From Asterias amurensis (lineage: Eukaryota > Echinodermata > Asteroidea > Forcipulatida > Asteriidae), in contig NC_092666.1 of NCBI RefSeq assembly GCF_032118995.1, forward strand, positions 2,616,001-2,680,000: a stretch of 64,000 nt of DNA. Direction: 5' to 3'. This document shows positions 32,762 to 45,277 of the stretch, in pieces. Made by a program: the position numbers and the translations under genes. The notes beneath the pieces are model-generated. The model ran no database searches. It was not told the origin of the DNA and saw only the letters and a program-made list of their open reading frames with translations. Position 1 is the first letter of the stretch, and the number at the start of each line of letters is the position of its first letter.

Positions 32762-33131
32762 TTAAAGGCACTCGACACTATTTGTAATTACTCCAGATAA
32801 TTGTTATCATAAAAACTTTCTAGTATTATAAAAGTGTGAGAAACCGCTCACTCTGAAAGGCAGGTTTTGAGAAAAGAGGTTATTTCTCACTAAAATATTT
32901 GTATTGAATAAGAGACCTCACCTGAGGTCTCGAACTAAAAGACACCTTTTAAAGGCACTAGTCGCACACGACTTGTGCGACAAGGGTTTTTCCTCTCTAT
33001 CATTCTCTCGCTACCTCGACGACCAGTATGGGTCCAAATTTCCATAGGTTTGTTACATAAATGCAAATGTTGAGATACATCAAGTGAGAATACTGGTATT
33101 TGACAAATTACCAAACGTGTCCATGTCTTAA
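32762..33131. mobile_element. TTAA-flanked MITE (GGACAC family), diverged
   Basis: From TTAAAGGCACTCGACACTAT to CGTGTCCATGTCTTAA. Confidence 0.65.
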
Positions 33132-33401
33132 CACAAATTTTGAGTCCCAGAGTCCTGTTTACATCCTATGCATACACTTGCCCTTTGCTAGTTTCAAAGT
33201 TCTCGTGAAAAAAATTATAGTTATTGTTTACCAAATTTCGCTTGACTGTTTGTAACGGTCTATTGACTTATGCAATTATACCACTATAAACAACGTTTGA
33301 GCCTAAGACACTATTGTGTACAAGCATACAATTGTACTTTTGGGGGTTTATCAGTTTCCATGAAAAAGGAGTGTATAGGTATTGACATTTGTTTTGTGCC
33401 A

Positions 33402-33755
33402 TTTAAAGACATTGGACACTATTGGTAATTGTCAAAGACCAGTCTTCTCACTTGGTGTATCTCAACATATGCATAAAATAACAAACCTGTGAAAATTTGA
33501 GCTCAATCGGTCATCGAAGTTGCGAGACAATAATGAAAGAAAAACACCCTTGTCACACGGCATTGTGTGCTAGTTCTAAATCTGAGGTCTCGAAATCAAA
33601 TTCGTGAAAAATTACTTCTTTCTCGAAAACTACTCCACTTCAGAGGGAGCCGTTTCTCACAATGTTTTATACTACCAACATCTCCCCATTACTCATCACC
33701 AAGTAAGGTTTTACGCTAATAATTATTTTGAGTAATTACCAATATTGTCCAATTA
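33402..33755. mobile_element. TTAA-flanked MITE (GGACAC family)
   Basis: It begins TTTAAAGACATTGGACACTA and carries all inner blocks of the family. The right end (TTGTCCAATTAT) is worn. Confidence 0.68.
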
Positions 33756-34077
33756 TATTTTGGTAATCAGTCAATAGAACTAGTGGCAAGGACATCTTTG
33801 CGCGAGAAAATCTCACCGACCCCATTTTGGCACGTGATTAGCATGTACTTTTTACATTATTGAATGGCGAGCAGGTAACGTGAATACGGGCATGCTGTTT
33901 ATTCAGATTCGACTTGCCCAACACGGCCGTCCATTTGGTGTGGAATTTTTTTTGGGATTATATTCGGGGGTGCGCATCCCTAAAAACTGTCGGTGTTCTC
34001 TAAAAAATATCATTTCCCCCTAAATGTTTTTGGGGTTGGTCGATATAAATTGTCAAGTCCTCGACATATTGTTATTT

Positions 34078-34460
34078 CAATAAGGGAATTAATGTGTGGT
34101 GAAGACGTTTTCAACTAGTGCTTTGAACCAGCCGAGGCCTGGTTCTTGATAATTATTTTTTTTCCGAGACAAGTCGAGGTAAATTATAAAGAACCAAGCA
34201 TCGGCGGGTGTAAACCACTAGTTGAAAACCGATTCAACACACTTTGATTCCCATTCATAAACACCTTTTCGATCAAAAAACATCAAGACTTTTTGGTCAA
34301 AAAAGTAAAACAAAATGCAAAATTAATTGTTCAATGATTTCTTTCAACACAACACCCCTCCAGCTATGAAATGGTAAGGCCCTCGGGTAACGCCTCCTTG
34401 CAAGGAGATTGCTGTGCGCGTCGCGCGTATCACTTGATGTGGCACAACTGTCTGGGCCTG
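34078..34460 (-). mobile_element. Inverted-repeat element (second copy of 3600-4122)
   Basis: It shares TTTTCAACTAGTG, GAGGCCTGGTTCTTGATAAT and ACAACACCCCTCCAGCTATG with the first copy, in opposite orientation. Confidence 0.6.
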
Positions 34461-34544
34461 TTGTTTTCAAAACACACTTTTTATAGAAACTGTAAAAATA
34501 TGAATCAAAAGTGCAATGAATGCAAATGGTGCACAACCATAGAG

Positions 34545-35442
34545 CTATATATAATGACTAGAGCGCTAACACCCCGTTATACACGCACTAAGGTTTTGAA
34601 GCCGTGTGGGCGCATCCATGTTTATGTACAAACCAAAACAAAAGCTTGAGATTTTGTACGGCAGTTGTACGGCTATTTGCATGACAGTGCGTTTGTTCTT
34701 TTTTATGTGTCATCGAACCAAAAAATGCTGCAAATGTGAACGCATAATCTGCTTATGAGCGTACAAACTGCGACCGTCATGTGCGTCATATTCAAAAAAA
34801 AGACGCGTTTACTTTTTTTAGTACGTCAATCAAGTCGAAACACGGTTTTCGAAGCGCGGACGAACGCGAACAGGCGCAGGCAGTCGCGCATGTAAAGCGC
34901 ACACGCTGAATGTGTTCTCTTAAAATTAAAATCGTTCCGTAGCATAGACCTTTTCGCAAATACCAGGGCGCGCGCGTAAAGCTTGGAATTAGGTGCATTG
35001 TGGTCTAGCTGATTACAAATTTGATTCATATATATCCCACAATGCACCTCATTCAACAGTCTGCGCTTGCGCATTGGTATTTGCGATAAGGTCTATAGAG
35101 CTATATATATTGGATGCGCCCACATCGGCTTCAAAACCTTAGTGCGTGTATAACTGGGTGTTAGCGCTCTAGTCAATATATAAAAGCTCTATGTTCCGTA
35201 GTCACGCAACACATCAAACAAGTCTGCGCCCAGGTTGGCTTCAAAACGCAGAGCAAGTTAGCGCTCTAGTCAATGTATATAGCTCTATAGACCTGATCGC
35301 AAATACCAATGCGCAAGCGCAGACTGTTGAATGAGGTGCATTGTGGGATATATATGAATCAAATTTTGCTACCAGCTAGACCACAATGCATCTAATTCCA
35401 AGCTTTACGCGCGCGCCCTAGTATTTGCGAAAAGGTCTATGT
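34545..35442. mobile_element. Nested inverted-repeat elements
   Basis: An outer pair (34547-34620 and 35098-35195) mirrors GACTAGAGCGCTAACACC and ACTAAGGTTTTGAAGCC. An inner unit (34945-35097: TTTTCGCAAATACC to GGTATTTGCGATAAGG) recurs in opposite orientation at 35287-35442. At least two insertion events are implied. Confidence 0.6.
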
Positions 35443-36412
35443 GCACAACGTTCTGGACTGGAAAGTTCTACATTAGGAATCATGAACCACTGCAAGCAGT
35501 CGTGCCACAAGTCAAGAATCCTTGGCTTCACATCACTGTCTGAAGTTACATTTGGGATGAGGGGGGGGGGGGGGTAAAATGCAAAGCAAGATAGCGCCGT
35601 TTTCATCCATCGGGTTAAATACCGGCATCTGTTGTCGTCATTTCATATTTCCATTTCTCAATCCAATCCGCAACATTTTGTTTATTAACACATACCCCTA
35701 ATAATTAGTCCGTGAGCCAGAGGCTGGAATTGTTAAATGTAGGTATCATTTTATCCAAAATAAGCACATATTATCCACTTGAAAAAAAAATAGAGAGTCC
35801 TTTAGTTGTTAACTTAATGATTGGATCTGACTGTGGGAGAATATTTCCAAATTGAATGTGTATCAGGACTGGGGTTGGGCGGGATTGCGGTGGGTGGGGT
35901 TTACAGTGTACCGCATATTATTGCCCGTATAACGTTGAATCAAAACAATTTTGTATTCGCTGACCGGCAAGACTGCTGTGTGTGTTTTGTCTTAAGTCCA
36001 GTCCTCTGTTTGAGTCTGTTTTTTATTTGTTTCAGTGTTTACTAATTATTCTTTGTAAACATGCATATGCATTGAGACCTGCAGTTATATTTTGTTCATT
36101 GGTGGCTCGACTCGACCACGGACCTCTACGGTTCACTTGACATTATTTATAATCTCAATGCATATGCATGTTAATTTAGAAGGGGCCATTACCTACAAGC
36201 TTTGCTTCTTAAATGGATCCCTCCGCAGTGTCAACATTGTTATGCATCTATTTCTTCAAACCTATGTTGTGAAACGACTATTTTTCATTGTTGTAATAAC
36301 TTCTTGTGACTGCTGTTTGATATTGTTTTTTTCTTTTGATACTGTGGACATAAAATGAACCTTGAACCTTGAATTTGAAAACGACACTCAGAGTATACAA
36401 CACCAACTGTTT

Positions 36413-36418
36413 ATTTAC

Positions 36419-36449
<31 letters not shown>

Positions 36450-36453
36450 TTTT
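36413..36453. repeat. (TTTA)n microsatellite
   Basis: About ten tandem TTTA units. Confidence 0.9.
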
Positions 36454-36750
36454 GGTAAGCAGTTCCATACAAAAGTACAAAAAAGAGGCTTTGCATAATG
36501 ATGTGGAGACGATCAACACTATGCTAAATACGAACTGTGTTTATCGTCTCCAATATTATTCAATGTTAAGCTGTGACTTGTGCATTTAGAGGAGACTCGT
36601 TACAGCTGCAGTATACTTGTTCAAAATCAAACCAGTTATTTTAATATGCATGTGCACCTTTTACTTTTTTGTCCTGAACCCGCATAAGCTACCTTTCACA
36701 CTAAAAACTTCGAAACCCGAGAGGGCTGACCCAAGGAAATGCATGGGAGA

Positions 36751-37119
36751 TTAAAGTTGATAATATGTCAGATTTTTGGCCGATTTGATCAAAAATTTTT
36801 GATTTAAAATTCAATAGGTATTTTTTTATGGGGTTCGAGAAAGTTACAAGCTTTCATTTGAGCCATTGCTCGAAAAAGTCCGCCAATTATTAGTAGCAGT
36901 GAAATAAATTGCTCAGAAATAATTTTTGTCGGGATCCCGACAATATATCACGTGACCAATTATTATGTGTTTTATAAGAAATGTTTAAAATTTTTGTCAT
37001 TGTCCCTGACCATTAAAAGTAAAAGTTAAACTTTTTTTCGTTAGAGCAGTAGATACTCTTTCACTCAAAAAATCTATTTTTTAATGTTTGGGGCCAAAAA
37101 TCTGACATAGCATCTTTAA
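36751..37119. mobile_element. TTAA-flanked MITE at the duplication boundary
   Basis: TTAAAGTTGATAATATGTCA at the left and TGACATAGCATCTTTAA at the right, both next to TTTTTGGCC / GGCCAAAAA, are inverted ends. The 3' part recurs at 43886-44013, so the tandem duplication starts inside this element. Confidence 0.65.
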
Positions 37120-37931
37120 CGTGGGCTGAGAGAGCGTGTTTCAGATGAGGGTGCTATCAGAAGTAGCTTGTACACAGTTCGCCGTTTGGGTGACAGAATC
37201 TTGTTACTGGTTTTAACTTAGTACAATATTGGATTTCACCTCGGATTCTGCATCAGTCGGACCTATTTCTTGGTATTTTTGACATAGATTCTGAGACCCA
37301 CTGACACCAAAAGAGGTCAGACCCCTTGGATCTTGAACCGGATGAATATGTCACGGAAGTTTTTAAAGTGTTTGGAGGCAAACGCCTTAAAAGCCATTTT
37401 TAAGGAAAACATCTCAACCGCGAGTATCACTTGTCATGGGAGACTTTAGAACTTTATAGATGGCAGCAGACTTACAAAGTAACTTTCCTGGTAACTTTAC
37501 GTAAAGTTCTGAGCATGAGCACATTCGTGAGAACAATGGATTTATATGGTAAGTCTGCTGCCTCTTGAACATCTCAAAAGTCCCCCATGATTTTCCCAAT
37601 TTTCAGGAGGACTTTATCTATTGGAAAATTAGTGCGACACAAAACTGATTTTTGTTTCCCCTTGGCGAATCTTTTAAAATATTCCAATGCCCGTTTTGTT
37701 TGCATTTTGACACTTAAATGCCCAACTTACAAAGGTTTTCCGAAATTCTGTGATAAGAATTAAAAAAAGTCTTTCTCACCAAACAAAATGTCTTGCTAAT
37801 TTTGTGTTGCCTTGGTACATTGAAAGCCAATGGTAAATTGCTCGTCAGAGTGGCCCTCTAGTGATAAGATTTCTTTTCTGGATCGTACATGTTTTATTGA
37901 TGACACTTTTGGAGTACATAAAATAGATCAT

Positions 37932-38018
37932 AAAGCGCTTTGTAAAGCGCCTGGGAGCATTTTTAATGGATTTGGCGCTATATAAATGTTTATTATTATT
38001 ATTATTACTATTATCATC
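37932..38018 (+). mobile_element. L2-like 3' tail insertion private to unit A
   Basis: The segment AAAGCGCTTTGTAAAGCGCC through GGCGCTATATAAATG and (TTA)n is absent from unit B. It is flanked by ATCAT on both sides, a likely target-site duplication. Confidence 0.7.
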
Positions 38019-38411
38019 CATGTATACGATAATGGCACTTTTTGAATACATACAATAGATCATGCACAATAGATTTTGGCACTAAAACAACTAAATATGT
38101 TATTAATAGTACAATAGTCATTAGTATAATAGTTACAGTCGGAGAAAGAAGGTATTGGAACTGTGGAACGCTCTTTGAGCTCAAAACTTTTTTTTTTTTT
38201 TTTTTGTATTTACTGCAACAAATTTTAAAAACCAGCGGAGTCAAATGCCTGGACAAACAGTCAGCCTCTTTTTATAATCATCATAACAAAATGAACACGG
38301 CATGTCAACATTATATACATGGATGCAAAAGCACCCCCATGCCCAACATTTCTGCTATAGAAGAGAACAGGAAAACAAGATGCCTGTCCTTTAACAGAGT
38401 TTCTGCCCCCT

Positions 38412-38771
38412 TTAAGGCACTGGACACGTTTGGTAATATAGTCAAAGACCAGTATTCTCACTTGGTGTCTCTCAAATATGCATAAACAAATAAATCTGTG
38501 AAAATTCGGGTTCAAGTGGTAACTGAATTTGCAAGAGGAGAATAAAGAAAGACAACCTTGTTGTACAACTTTGTGAGCCTTCTGATGCCTAAAAAGGCTT
38601 CAGCTGAAGTCTTGTATACTTTGAATGCGAACATATTTCTCAAAAACTGTTACTTCAGAAAGAGCCATTTCCCACAATTTTGTATACAATCAACAGTTCT
38701 CCATTACTCATTTAGTTTTTATGCTAACAACTATATTTTGAGTAATGACCAATAGTGTCCAGTGCCTTTAA
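38412..38771. mobile_element. TTAA-flanked MITE (GGACAC family), unit A copy
   Basis: From TTTAAGGCACTGGACACG to GTGTCCAGTGCCTTTAAA, immediately downstream of the stop of secreted gene 2. The same insertion is in unit B (45278-45639), so it predates the duplication. Confidence 0.72.
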
Positions 38772-38789
38772 AGGTGTCTGTCGCCCTCT

Positions 38790-38975
38790 CTAGGTACTCA
38801 TCAACTGATAAGCATTGAAGAGGAAACTACCGTAGTAGTTGTCCTTCACTGGGTCGTAGACTCCGCCCCAGCAGACGATGAGGGCGTACAGATTTTGCCA
38901 TTGACCAGAGGATGTTGTCACGGTATTTGCAGGTACCTGGCGACCGTTGTGTGCGATGACGTTTGCTCCATCAAC
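38790..38975 (-). CDS. Secreted gene 2 exon 5 with stop
   Basis: Acceptor GTTTAAAG, then VDGANVIAHNGRQVPANTV, LYALIVCWGGVYDPV and FNAYQLMST followed by TAG. Confidence 0.87.
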   Translation of the reverse strand, partial: VDGANVIAHNGRQVPANTVTTSSGQWQNLYALIVCWGGVYDPVKDNYYGSFLFNAYQLMST

Positions 38976-41900
38976 CTTTAAACAATGTGATAAGAGCATA
39001 TCAAGTTAAGTTTTGTACAATTTATACATTCTTTTGTTAACATTCATTTTGTCAAAGCTCAAACATGTCAATCTCCTGCTCATTGAACTTGTTCACCATT
39101 ATTCCCCTACTCAGACATTACGTTCACTTTAGTGCTTTCAAATATAAGAGCTTCTTCCATGTTTGTATAGGCACAGATCAAATTCTTACGCCACACCATT
39201 TCTTTGGAATAGTCGTCCTATGCATAATTATTCGCAGTTAGCTCTTTGCACTGTTTTAAGTCTCTATTAAAAACTCTTTTGTTTGACGCTGCTTGATTGT
39301 AATCTGCTAATTTGTAGTTGTATCTTTCAGTCATTGTTGATTTGATTGCTCTCTTGATACACTTATAGTTTGAGGCTTTTGCATTGGGCGCTTTACAAAA
39401 TGTATTTATTGTTATCATAACATTGGTTTAATTTATGTGTTGGCTACCCTTTCAGTAAAATGGGATAAATGGGACTTTTTAGGACACTTGAAGGCAGCAT
39501 ATTTAAAAAGAAGGTCATTATAGAGATGTTTCCACTGTTTGGATAAAGTGCGCCGGTTGGCATGGCTGGCCGAATGCTACCAAAATAATCAATAGTTTTA
39601 AACTAAATTGTGACAAAATTTATTATGTTTTGTAAAGATTCATGGGCTGAAATATCTCTTACAGTTTTTGTTTTCAATAAATTCACAGATTTTTTAATAT
39701 TTTGTGTAAAATTTCTACAAACTATCTGTTGTGGCCTTTATGGCTTTCCATAGTTTCCCAAAAAAACTCGGGCTGTGACGTTGCAGTAGAATTGTTTATA
39801 AAGTGCGGGCATGCTCAGATCTGCGCAAACAAAGGAAATTTTACTCAATAAGTCTGCTGCCACCTAGAGTTTTGAAGTCTCCAGGTATAAATCATGACAC
39901 TTACCACACATGGGAGACTTGTGCACAGGTACTGCGTATAGGAACTCTGGCCATCTATGCCAGTTACTGTTCCTCGAACCTCGTAGCGTGACCCAGTCTT
40001 GGGTGTTGGGCAAAAGGTGAAGTTTAAGAGAGCTTTCCCCTTGTATACGATAGACTGCACGGAAGCAATGGTTACTATCTCAGTGAGGTACACAGGGTCA
40101 CGTTCGGTCATAGGGAACTTGGGGTGCTGGAAATACTTTGGGTTATAGTGCTTGGGCCTGGTCGCCTGTGATCGGATGAGGGCGGCCTCGGCACTGCTCT
40201 GTAAGACAAAAATAAATTACAATCAAACTAATATTTATTTGGAGACATTTCTTCCGAGTTTTGGAATCAATGAATTCAAACTACGGATGAATACACTTGA
40301 AAAAAAAAAAAAACATGAATGAAAACTTTTCAGGAAGTCACCCCGAACAAACTGATGCACAAATTTCAATCATTCATGGGACGTTTCACAAAGAACTTAG
40401 GACTAGTCCTCTTTTAAGAGTTATCAAAAACTTAAGACTAGTCCAAAGTTTGGACGACTAAAAACTCATCCTAACTCGAGATAATTAGACTGGTATTAAC
40501 TCTTTGACAAATCTAACCCTAATATTTCTATGGATACATTTCTAGTGTTATTTCTGTGGAAGTATTTTTCTGTGAGTTTTGGAAACCATAGTTGATAAAG
40601 CTACGGTTGAATCTACTGGAGAAAAAAACCCAAACATAAACAAAACAACCATCATCACTGAAAAACAGAAAGTCACCCAAACAAGTTATTAAAAGCACCA
40701 ATATTTTGAACAAACTATTTCGAAGGGTTCAGTGTCATATTTTGGAATAATCCCGATTTACAAACACATAAAAATCACGTCTAACACCTTGACTCTCTCT
40801 AAGTACCTACCGAAGGAAACATTTCAGCATCTAGTGTAAAGGAGATGGCCTCTACGCCCCCAGCTGTGCCCTTTATGTAGATATCATTGGTGCTGGGCCA
40901 CGACTCAATTAAACAGATGGGTCCTGCGGTACCGTCGGATTTGAGATTTGTGCACAAAGCACTGGAAGCTGTCTACAATGTAATAAGAAGAAATATTCAA
41001 CAAATTATCATCACTGTTTAAATTATTCGTAAAGGAAAAGTTCATCTCTTTGGTGTAAAAGTGTTTTCACAACAAAAGCACGGCGGAATAAACCACAGTG
41101 CCAAATGGTTTGCGAGTTGTCAGGAAATGTATACATTTACTTGTGTGTTTAACTCTTGAGACTTATTTGACCTCAAGTTCATGGGGTGTTTACAGTTTTC
41201 ACTCGCACAAACATCTGCCATTTAGGGGAAAAAATGCACGGAAATACAATAATAGTGGCACACACAGCATATTGAAAACTTATTACTATTTAAATCGTAA
41301 AGAAAACACGTCTTTAAATTTGTGGAAAAATAACACAGAAACAATACTCCGAACAAAGATATTGACAAAATAGTAGTTTTTCTGTTAATTCCGGGGGTAT
41401 GTGCCTCTGTTTTGCCTCTTTAATAGCTGTTTTGGTTATGAATGCATACACCCCCGAAAGCGATATAAATATGTTCCACTGCGCATTTATTTATTTTTTT
41501 CTTTATTTTTTTTTGGGGGGGTCATAATACTCTAAATATTACCTTTCCAGGTTCGTCGACGACGTAGTATCTAAAGACACCGTACGTAGCATCCCAGTCA
41601 GGATTGTTAATCAGCATTACGGTCACAATCACCGCCATGCCCTTAGACTGTTTGCACAACAAACCAATGAGAGACATCGTCTCATCCTGGTGGGCTGTCG
41701 ACACCTCCGTTGTGCTGTACTTCGTTACAACGGGCACAATGCTTGGTTTGGGTGAACTATCTGCGGAAATACCTGAGTAAACAGTAATAAATACTGTTTT
41801 AGTTTCAATTCCAATTCAATTCAATCAACATTCATTTCCATATTGGTCAAAAAAGGGAAAAGGTGTCCAAAATTAAGTACAATTATTTAAGTCAAAGACA

Positions 41901-42855
41901 GTCAAGGGCAGGTCAAGAAAACGACCGATGAAAATGAAAAAAAAAACAAAAAAAAAAAAAACATTGTGATGGATAAGGAACAAACCAATTTGAAGGCATT
42001 TACAAAAGCCAAACAAACAAACATAAGCAATTTAACTCAAAGTATTATTCATCAAAATATTATATATGTATAAATAATAATATGGCGTGTAGCAAATCAT
42101 ATTTTATTTATAGTTCATTTTCCTATTCTTTTTGAAAACACAAAACAAAATATATATATATATATATGTATTACTCATTTTATTCTATGTCCAACCATAA
42201 CATGTGGGGAGGCAGGTCTACATACCACAGTAATTACTTTGCTTTAGTTTCTCCTAGCCCATCTGGAAGTATTTTTGTTCACTTATGTTCAAGTATTAAT
42301 TAAATAAAATAATAAAAAGATATTTATAAAGCGCCAAATTGCCAAATAAGGCCTCAAAGCGCTAGATACAAAGGTAAAAAAGCTGAATAAATATAATAAT
42401 AACAGTAACTACAAGATTTACACACACAGAATAAGACCACGTAATTACTTTGCTTTTTGTTTCTTCTAGCCCATCGAAGAATGTTTGTATTGTTCAAGTA
42501 TTGTTGAAATGACTGAATACAAATACTACTACTTATAATAATATTATATTTAAAAAACAACATAGAGTAGTGCTATTTATTTGTATAAAACCTTTACCCC
42601 AGTGTGTATAAATGTTGAATTCCCCCCCCCCCCCCCCCGAGAACAAAACAACACAGGGAAAATAAAAGGACCCCATCTGGCGGGAAAATCTTCAGTACAG
42701 GGACAATAGAAAGAACAAAAGATGTCTCAACAGGGATGCATAATTTGAGAATGGGTGTATCACACGAATGTGACAACGCCTCCGAAAATGATTGTCTACT
42801 TACCGACTGCAAAAAGCAACATCAGACTGCCAAGTACTTGCATTACTAACTGCAT
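38790..42855 (-). CDS. Small secreted seven-cysteine protein gene 2
   Basis: The exons 42804-42855, 41543-41772, 40811-40972, 39905-40198 and 38790-38975 give 307 aa with intron phases 1,0,0,0. The signal peptide is MQLVMQVLGSLMLLFAVG. The mature part carries YSTTEV, SLIGLLCKQ, ALCTN, PICLIESWPST, YLTEIVTI, FTFCPTPKTGSRYEV, QYLCTSLPC, HNGRQVPANTVTT and LIVCWGG. Seven cysteines match gene 1. It has a TATA box about 150 bases upstream of the ATG. Family and function are not recognised. It is probably a secreted extracellular protein. It is the intact member of the tandem pair. Confidence 0.87.
39220..39425 (+). mobile_element. L2/CR1-like LINE 3' tail
   Basis: TAAAAACTCTTTTGTTTGAC resembles the last ORF codons (LKTLLFDAA) of L2-like elements, and TTGGGCGCTTTACAAAATG is the tail. 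It is shared with unit B (46085-46285), so it is older than the duplication. Confidence 0.55.
39905..40198 (-). CDS. Secreted gene 2 exon 4
   Basis: Acceptor TTGTCTTACAG, then SSAEAALIRSQATRPKHY, YLTEIVTIASVQ, FTFCPTPKTGSRYEV and YLCTSLPCV. Donor is GTGGTAAGT phase 0. Confidence 0.87.
40374..40518. mobile_element. GTTAGGAC inverted-repeat element, unit A
   Basis: GTTTCACAAAGAACTTAGGA and CATCCTAACTCGAGATAATT, ending TTTGACAAATCTAACCC. The unit B copy at 47232-47457 is interrupted by a SINE. Confidence 0.6.
40811..40972 (-). CDS. Secreted gene 2 exon 3
   Basis: A phase-0 exon with ALCTNLKSDGTAGPICLIE, SWPSTNDIYIKG and ISFTLDAEMFPS. Donor is TCGGTAGGT. Confidence 0.86.
41543..41772 (-). CDS. 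Secreted gene 2 exon 2
   Basis: Acceptor TTTACTCAG, reading ISADSSPKPSIVPVV, YSTTEVSTAHQDE, LLCKQSKG and FRYYVVDEPGK, donor AAGGTAAT phase 0. A second acceptor (TTCCGCAG) 12 bases downstream is also in phase, so two mature N-termini are possible. Confidence 0.87.
42804..42855 (-). CDS. Secreted gene 2 exon 1: signal peptide
   Basis: The ATG at 42855 opens MQLVMQVLGSLMLLFAV, then a phase-1 CGGTAAGT donor. Confidence 0.85.
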
Positions 42856-43003
42856 GGTGATGGGCTGATAACTTCAACTCTCCGTAGATCAAAACGCGGC
42901 TCTTAAAGTGTGTTGAAATCTTATCAAATTTCGGGAGCGAACAGTGTTGATAATTTGGAGCGATGTTCAACAGTGTGATGATGACTCCGTGGGCTGCTTG
43001 GCG

Positions 43004-43012
43004 CTATTTATA
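43004..43012 (-). promoter_or_regulatory. TATA box of secreted gene 2
   Basis: The minus strand reads TATAAATAG about 150 bases upstream of the ATG, implying a 5' UTR of roughly 120 bases. The same motif is kept in unit B at 50201-50209. Confidence 0.65.
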
Positions 43013-43362
43013 CTAAGACGCTGCGCATGGAATAAGATTATGCATGACCTCATGAACTCTCTGGTAGGTATTTTCCAGAATGTCGACATCCTGGAAATCA
43101 CCGCACCGATTGCACATTCTAGGGATTTTCCAATTTGACAAGTGCCTCTGCACTGCTTTGTGTCATTTCCCTAACTGGGCAACCTTCCCCCCCCCCCCCC
43201 ACCCAACTTCCCCCAAACATACATGCAACCAATATAACATTAACATTAGGTCATGACCCGTACTCGTGTTTTTGTATGCTCTAATACAGGGTGCTTGATT
43301 CATGTCTACGCAACTGTAATCATTATAATAATTTCCAGACATGACAGGATAATTTATTTGAC

Positions 43363-43745
43363 GCCACTTTGGGCACTATTGGTAATTGCTCAAAATAATT
43401 GTTAGCATACAAACTTACTTGGTAACGAGCACTGGGAGTTGTTGATACTTTAAAACATTGTGAAAAACGGTTCCCTCTGAAGTAGGCCTTTGATTGTTTC
43501 TGAGAAAGAGGAAATTTCTCACTAAAACAAAAATAAAATACTTCAGCGGAAGCCTTTTATTTTGCATCCATTTTGCATACAAATTTGTGCAACAAAGGTG
43601 TTTTTTCCATTGTTCTCTTGCGCAACTTCGATGCCCAATTGAGCCCAAATTTTCACAGGTTTGTTATGTTATGCAAACGTTGGAACAGGCCTACACCAAA
43701 TGAGAATACTGCGTCATTGACAAATACCAAAAGTGTCCAGTTTAG
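43363..43745. mobile_element. TTAA-type MITE (GGACAC family), unit A copy, diverged
   Basis: GGGCACTATTGGTAATTGC to CCAAAAGTGTCCAGTTTAG, shared with unit B at 50553-50935. Confidence 0.65.
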
Positions 43746-45277
43746 CCGATTTCACGAAACGATCTCGAGTTAGGATGAGTTCAATGCGTCCTACTGCTAT
43801 TAAGGAAGAGTTTGTTGAAATCGACTGCAGTACCTTTAAACCTAACTTGCCTTTCGGCGAGTTTATAGCAAGTCTATGATATTTGGTCCCTGACCATTAA
43901 AAGTAAAAGTTAAACTTTTTTTCGTTAGAGCAGGTGATACTCTTTGAAATACCATTCACTCAAAAAATCTATTTTTTAATGTTTGGGGCCAAAAATCTGA
44001 CATAGCATCTTTAACGTGGGCTGAGAGAGCGTGTTTCAGATGAGGGTGCTATCAGAAGTAGCTTGTACACAGTTCGCCGTTTGGGTGACAGAATCTTGTT
44101 ACTGGTTTTAACTTGGTACAATATTGGATTTCACCTCGGATTCTGCATCAGTCGGACCTATTTCTTGGTATTTTTGACATAGATTCTGAGACCCACTGAC
44201 ACCAAAAGAGGTCAGACCCCTTGGATCTTGAACCGGATGAATATGTCACGGAAGTTTTTAAAGTGTATGGAGGCAAACGCCTTAAAAGCCATTTTTAAGG
44301 AAAACATCTCAACCGCGAGTATCACTTGTCATGGGAGACTTTAGAACTTTATAGATGGCAGCAGACTTACAAAGTAACTTTCCTGGTGACTTTACGTTAA
44401 GTTCTGAGCATGAGCACATTCGTGAGAACCATGGATTTATATGGTAAGTCTGCTGCCTCTTAAACATCTCAAAAGTCCCCCATGATTTTCCCAATTTTCA
44501 GGAGGACTTTATCTATTGGGAAAATTAGTGCGACACAAAACTGATTTTTGTTGTTTCCCCTTGGCGAATCTTTTTAAATATTCCAATGCCCGTTTCGTTT
44601 GCATTTTGACACTAAAATGCCCAACTTACAAAGGTTTTCCGAAATTCTGTTATAAGAATTTAAAAAAGTCTTCTCACCAAACAAAATGTCTTGCTAATTT
44701 TGTGTTGCCTTGGTACATTTGAAAGCCAATGGTAAATTTCTCGTCAGAGTGGCACTCTAGTGATAAGATTTTTTTCTGGATCGTACATGTTTTATTGATG
44801 ACACTTTTGGAGTACATAAAATAGATCATCAATGTATACGATAATGGCACTTTTTGAATACATAAATACATACAATAGATCATGCACAATAGATTTTGGC
44901 ACTAAAACAGCTAAATATGTTATTAATAGTACAATAGTCATTAGTATAATAGTTACAGTCGGAGAAAGAAGGTATTCATAGTAGAATAAACATGCTTTCT
45001 GACGCAAGTTAAGTAGGTGTGGAACGCTCATTCAGCTCAAAACTTTTTTTTTTTTTTTTTTTTTTTTTGGATGTATTTACTGAAACAAATTTTTAAAACC
45101 AGCGGAGTCAAATGCCTGGACAAACAGTCAGCCTCTTTTTATAATCATCATAACAAAATGAACACGGCATGTCAACATTATATACATGGATGCAAAAGCA
45201 CCCACATGCCTAACATTTCTGCTATAGTAGAGAACAGGAAAACAAGATGCCTGTCCTTTAACAGAGTTTCTGCCCCC

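Larger units (their letters stand above)
29701..37001. other. Intergenic stretch upstream of secreted gene 1
   Basis: It contains SINEs (30398, 31198), MITEs (31816, 32762, 33402, 34078), a nest of inverted repeats (34545-35442), a LINE-tail-like TGAACCTTGAACCTTGAA at about 36350 and (TTTA)n at 36413. A minus-strand AG/GT pair at about 32345/32224 could bound an untranslated exon, but nothing else supports it. No coding region is recognised. Confidence 0.5.
37002..43885. repeat. Tandem segmental duplication, unit A
   Basis: From GTCCCTGACCATTAAAAGTA the sequence recurs nearly unchanged about 6.88 kb later. Unit A contains intact secreted gene 2, two TTAA-type MITEs and an old LINE tail. It has a private L2-like tail insertion at 37932-38018. 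Confidence 0.85.

Noticed and set aside
38042-38485. 147-codon plus-strand frame next to secreted gene 2
   Set aside because: It runs through a poly-T tract and into a MITE; the unit B counterpart is disrupted.
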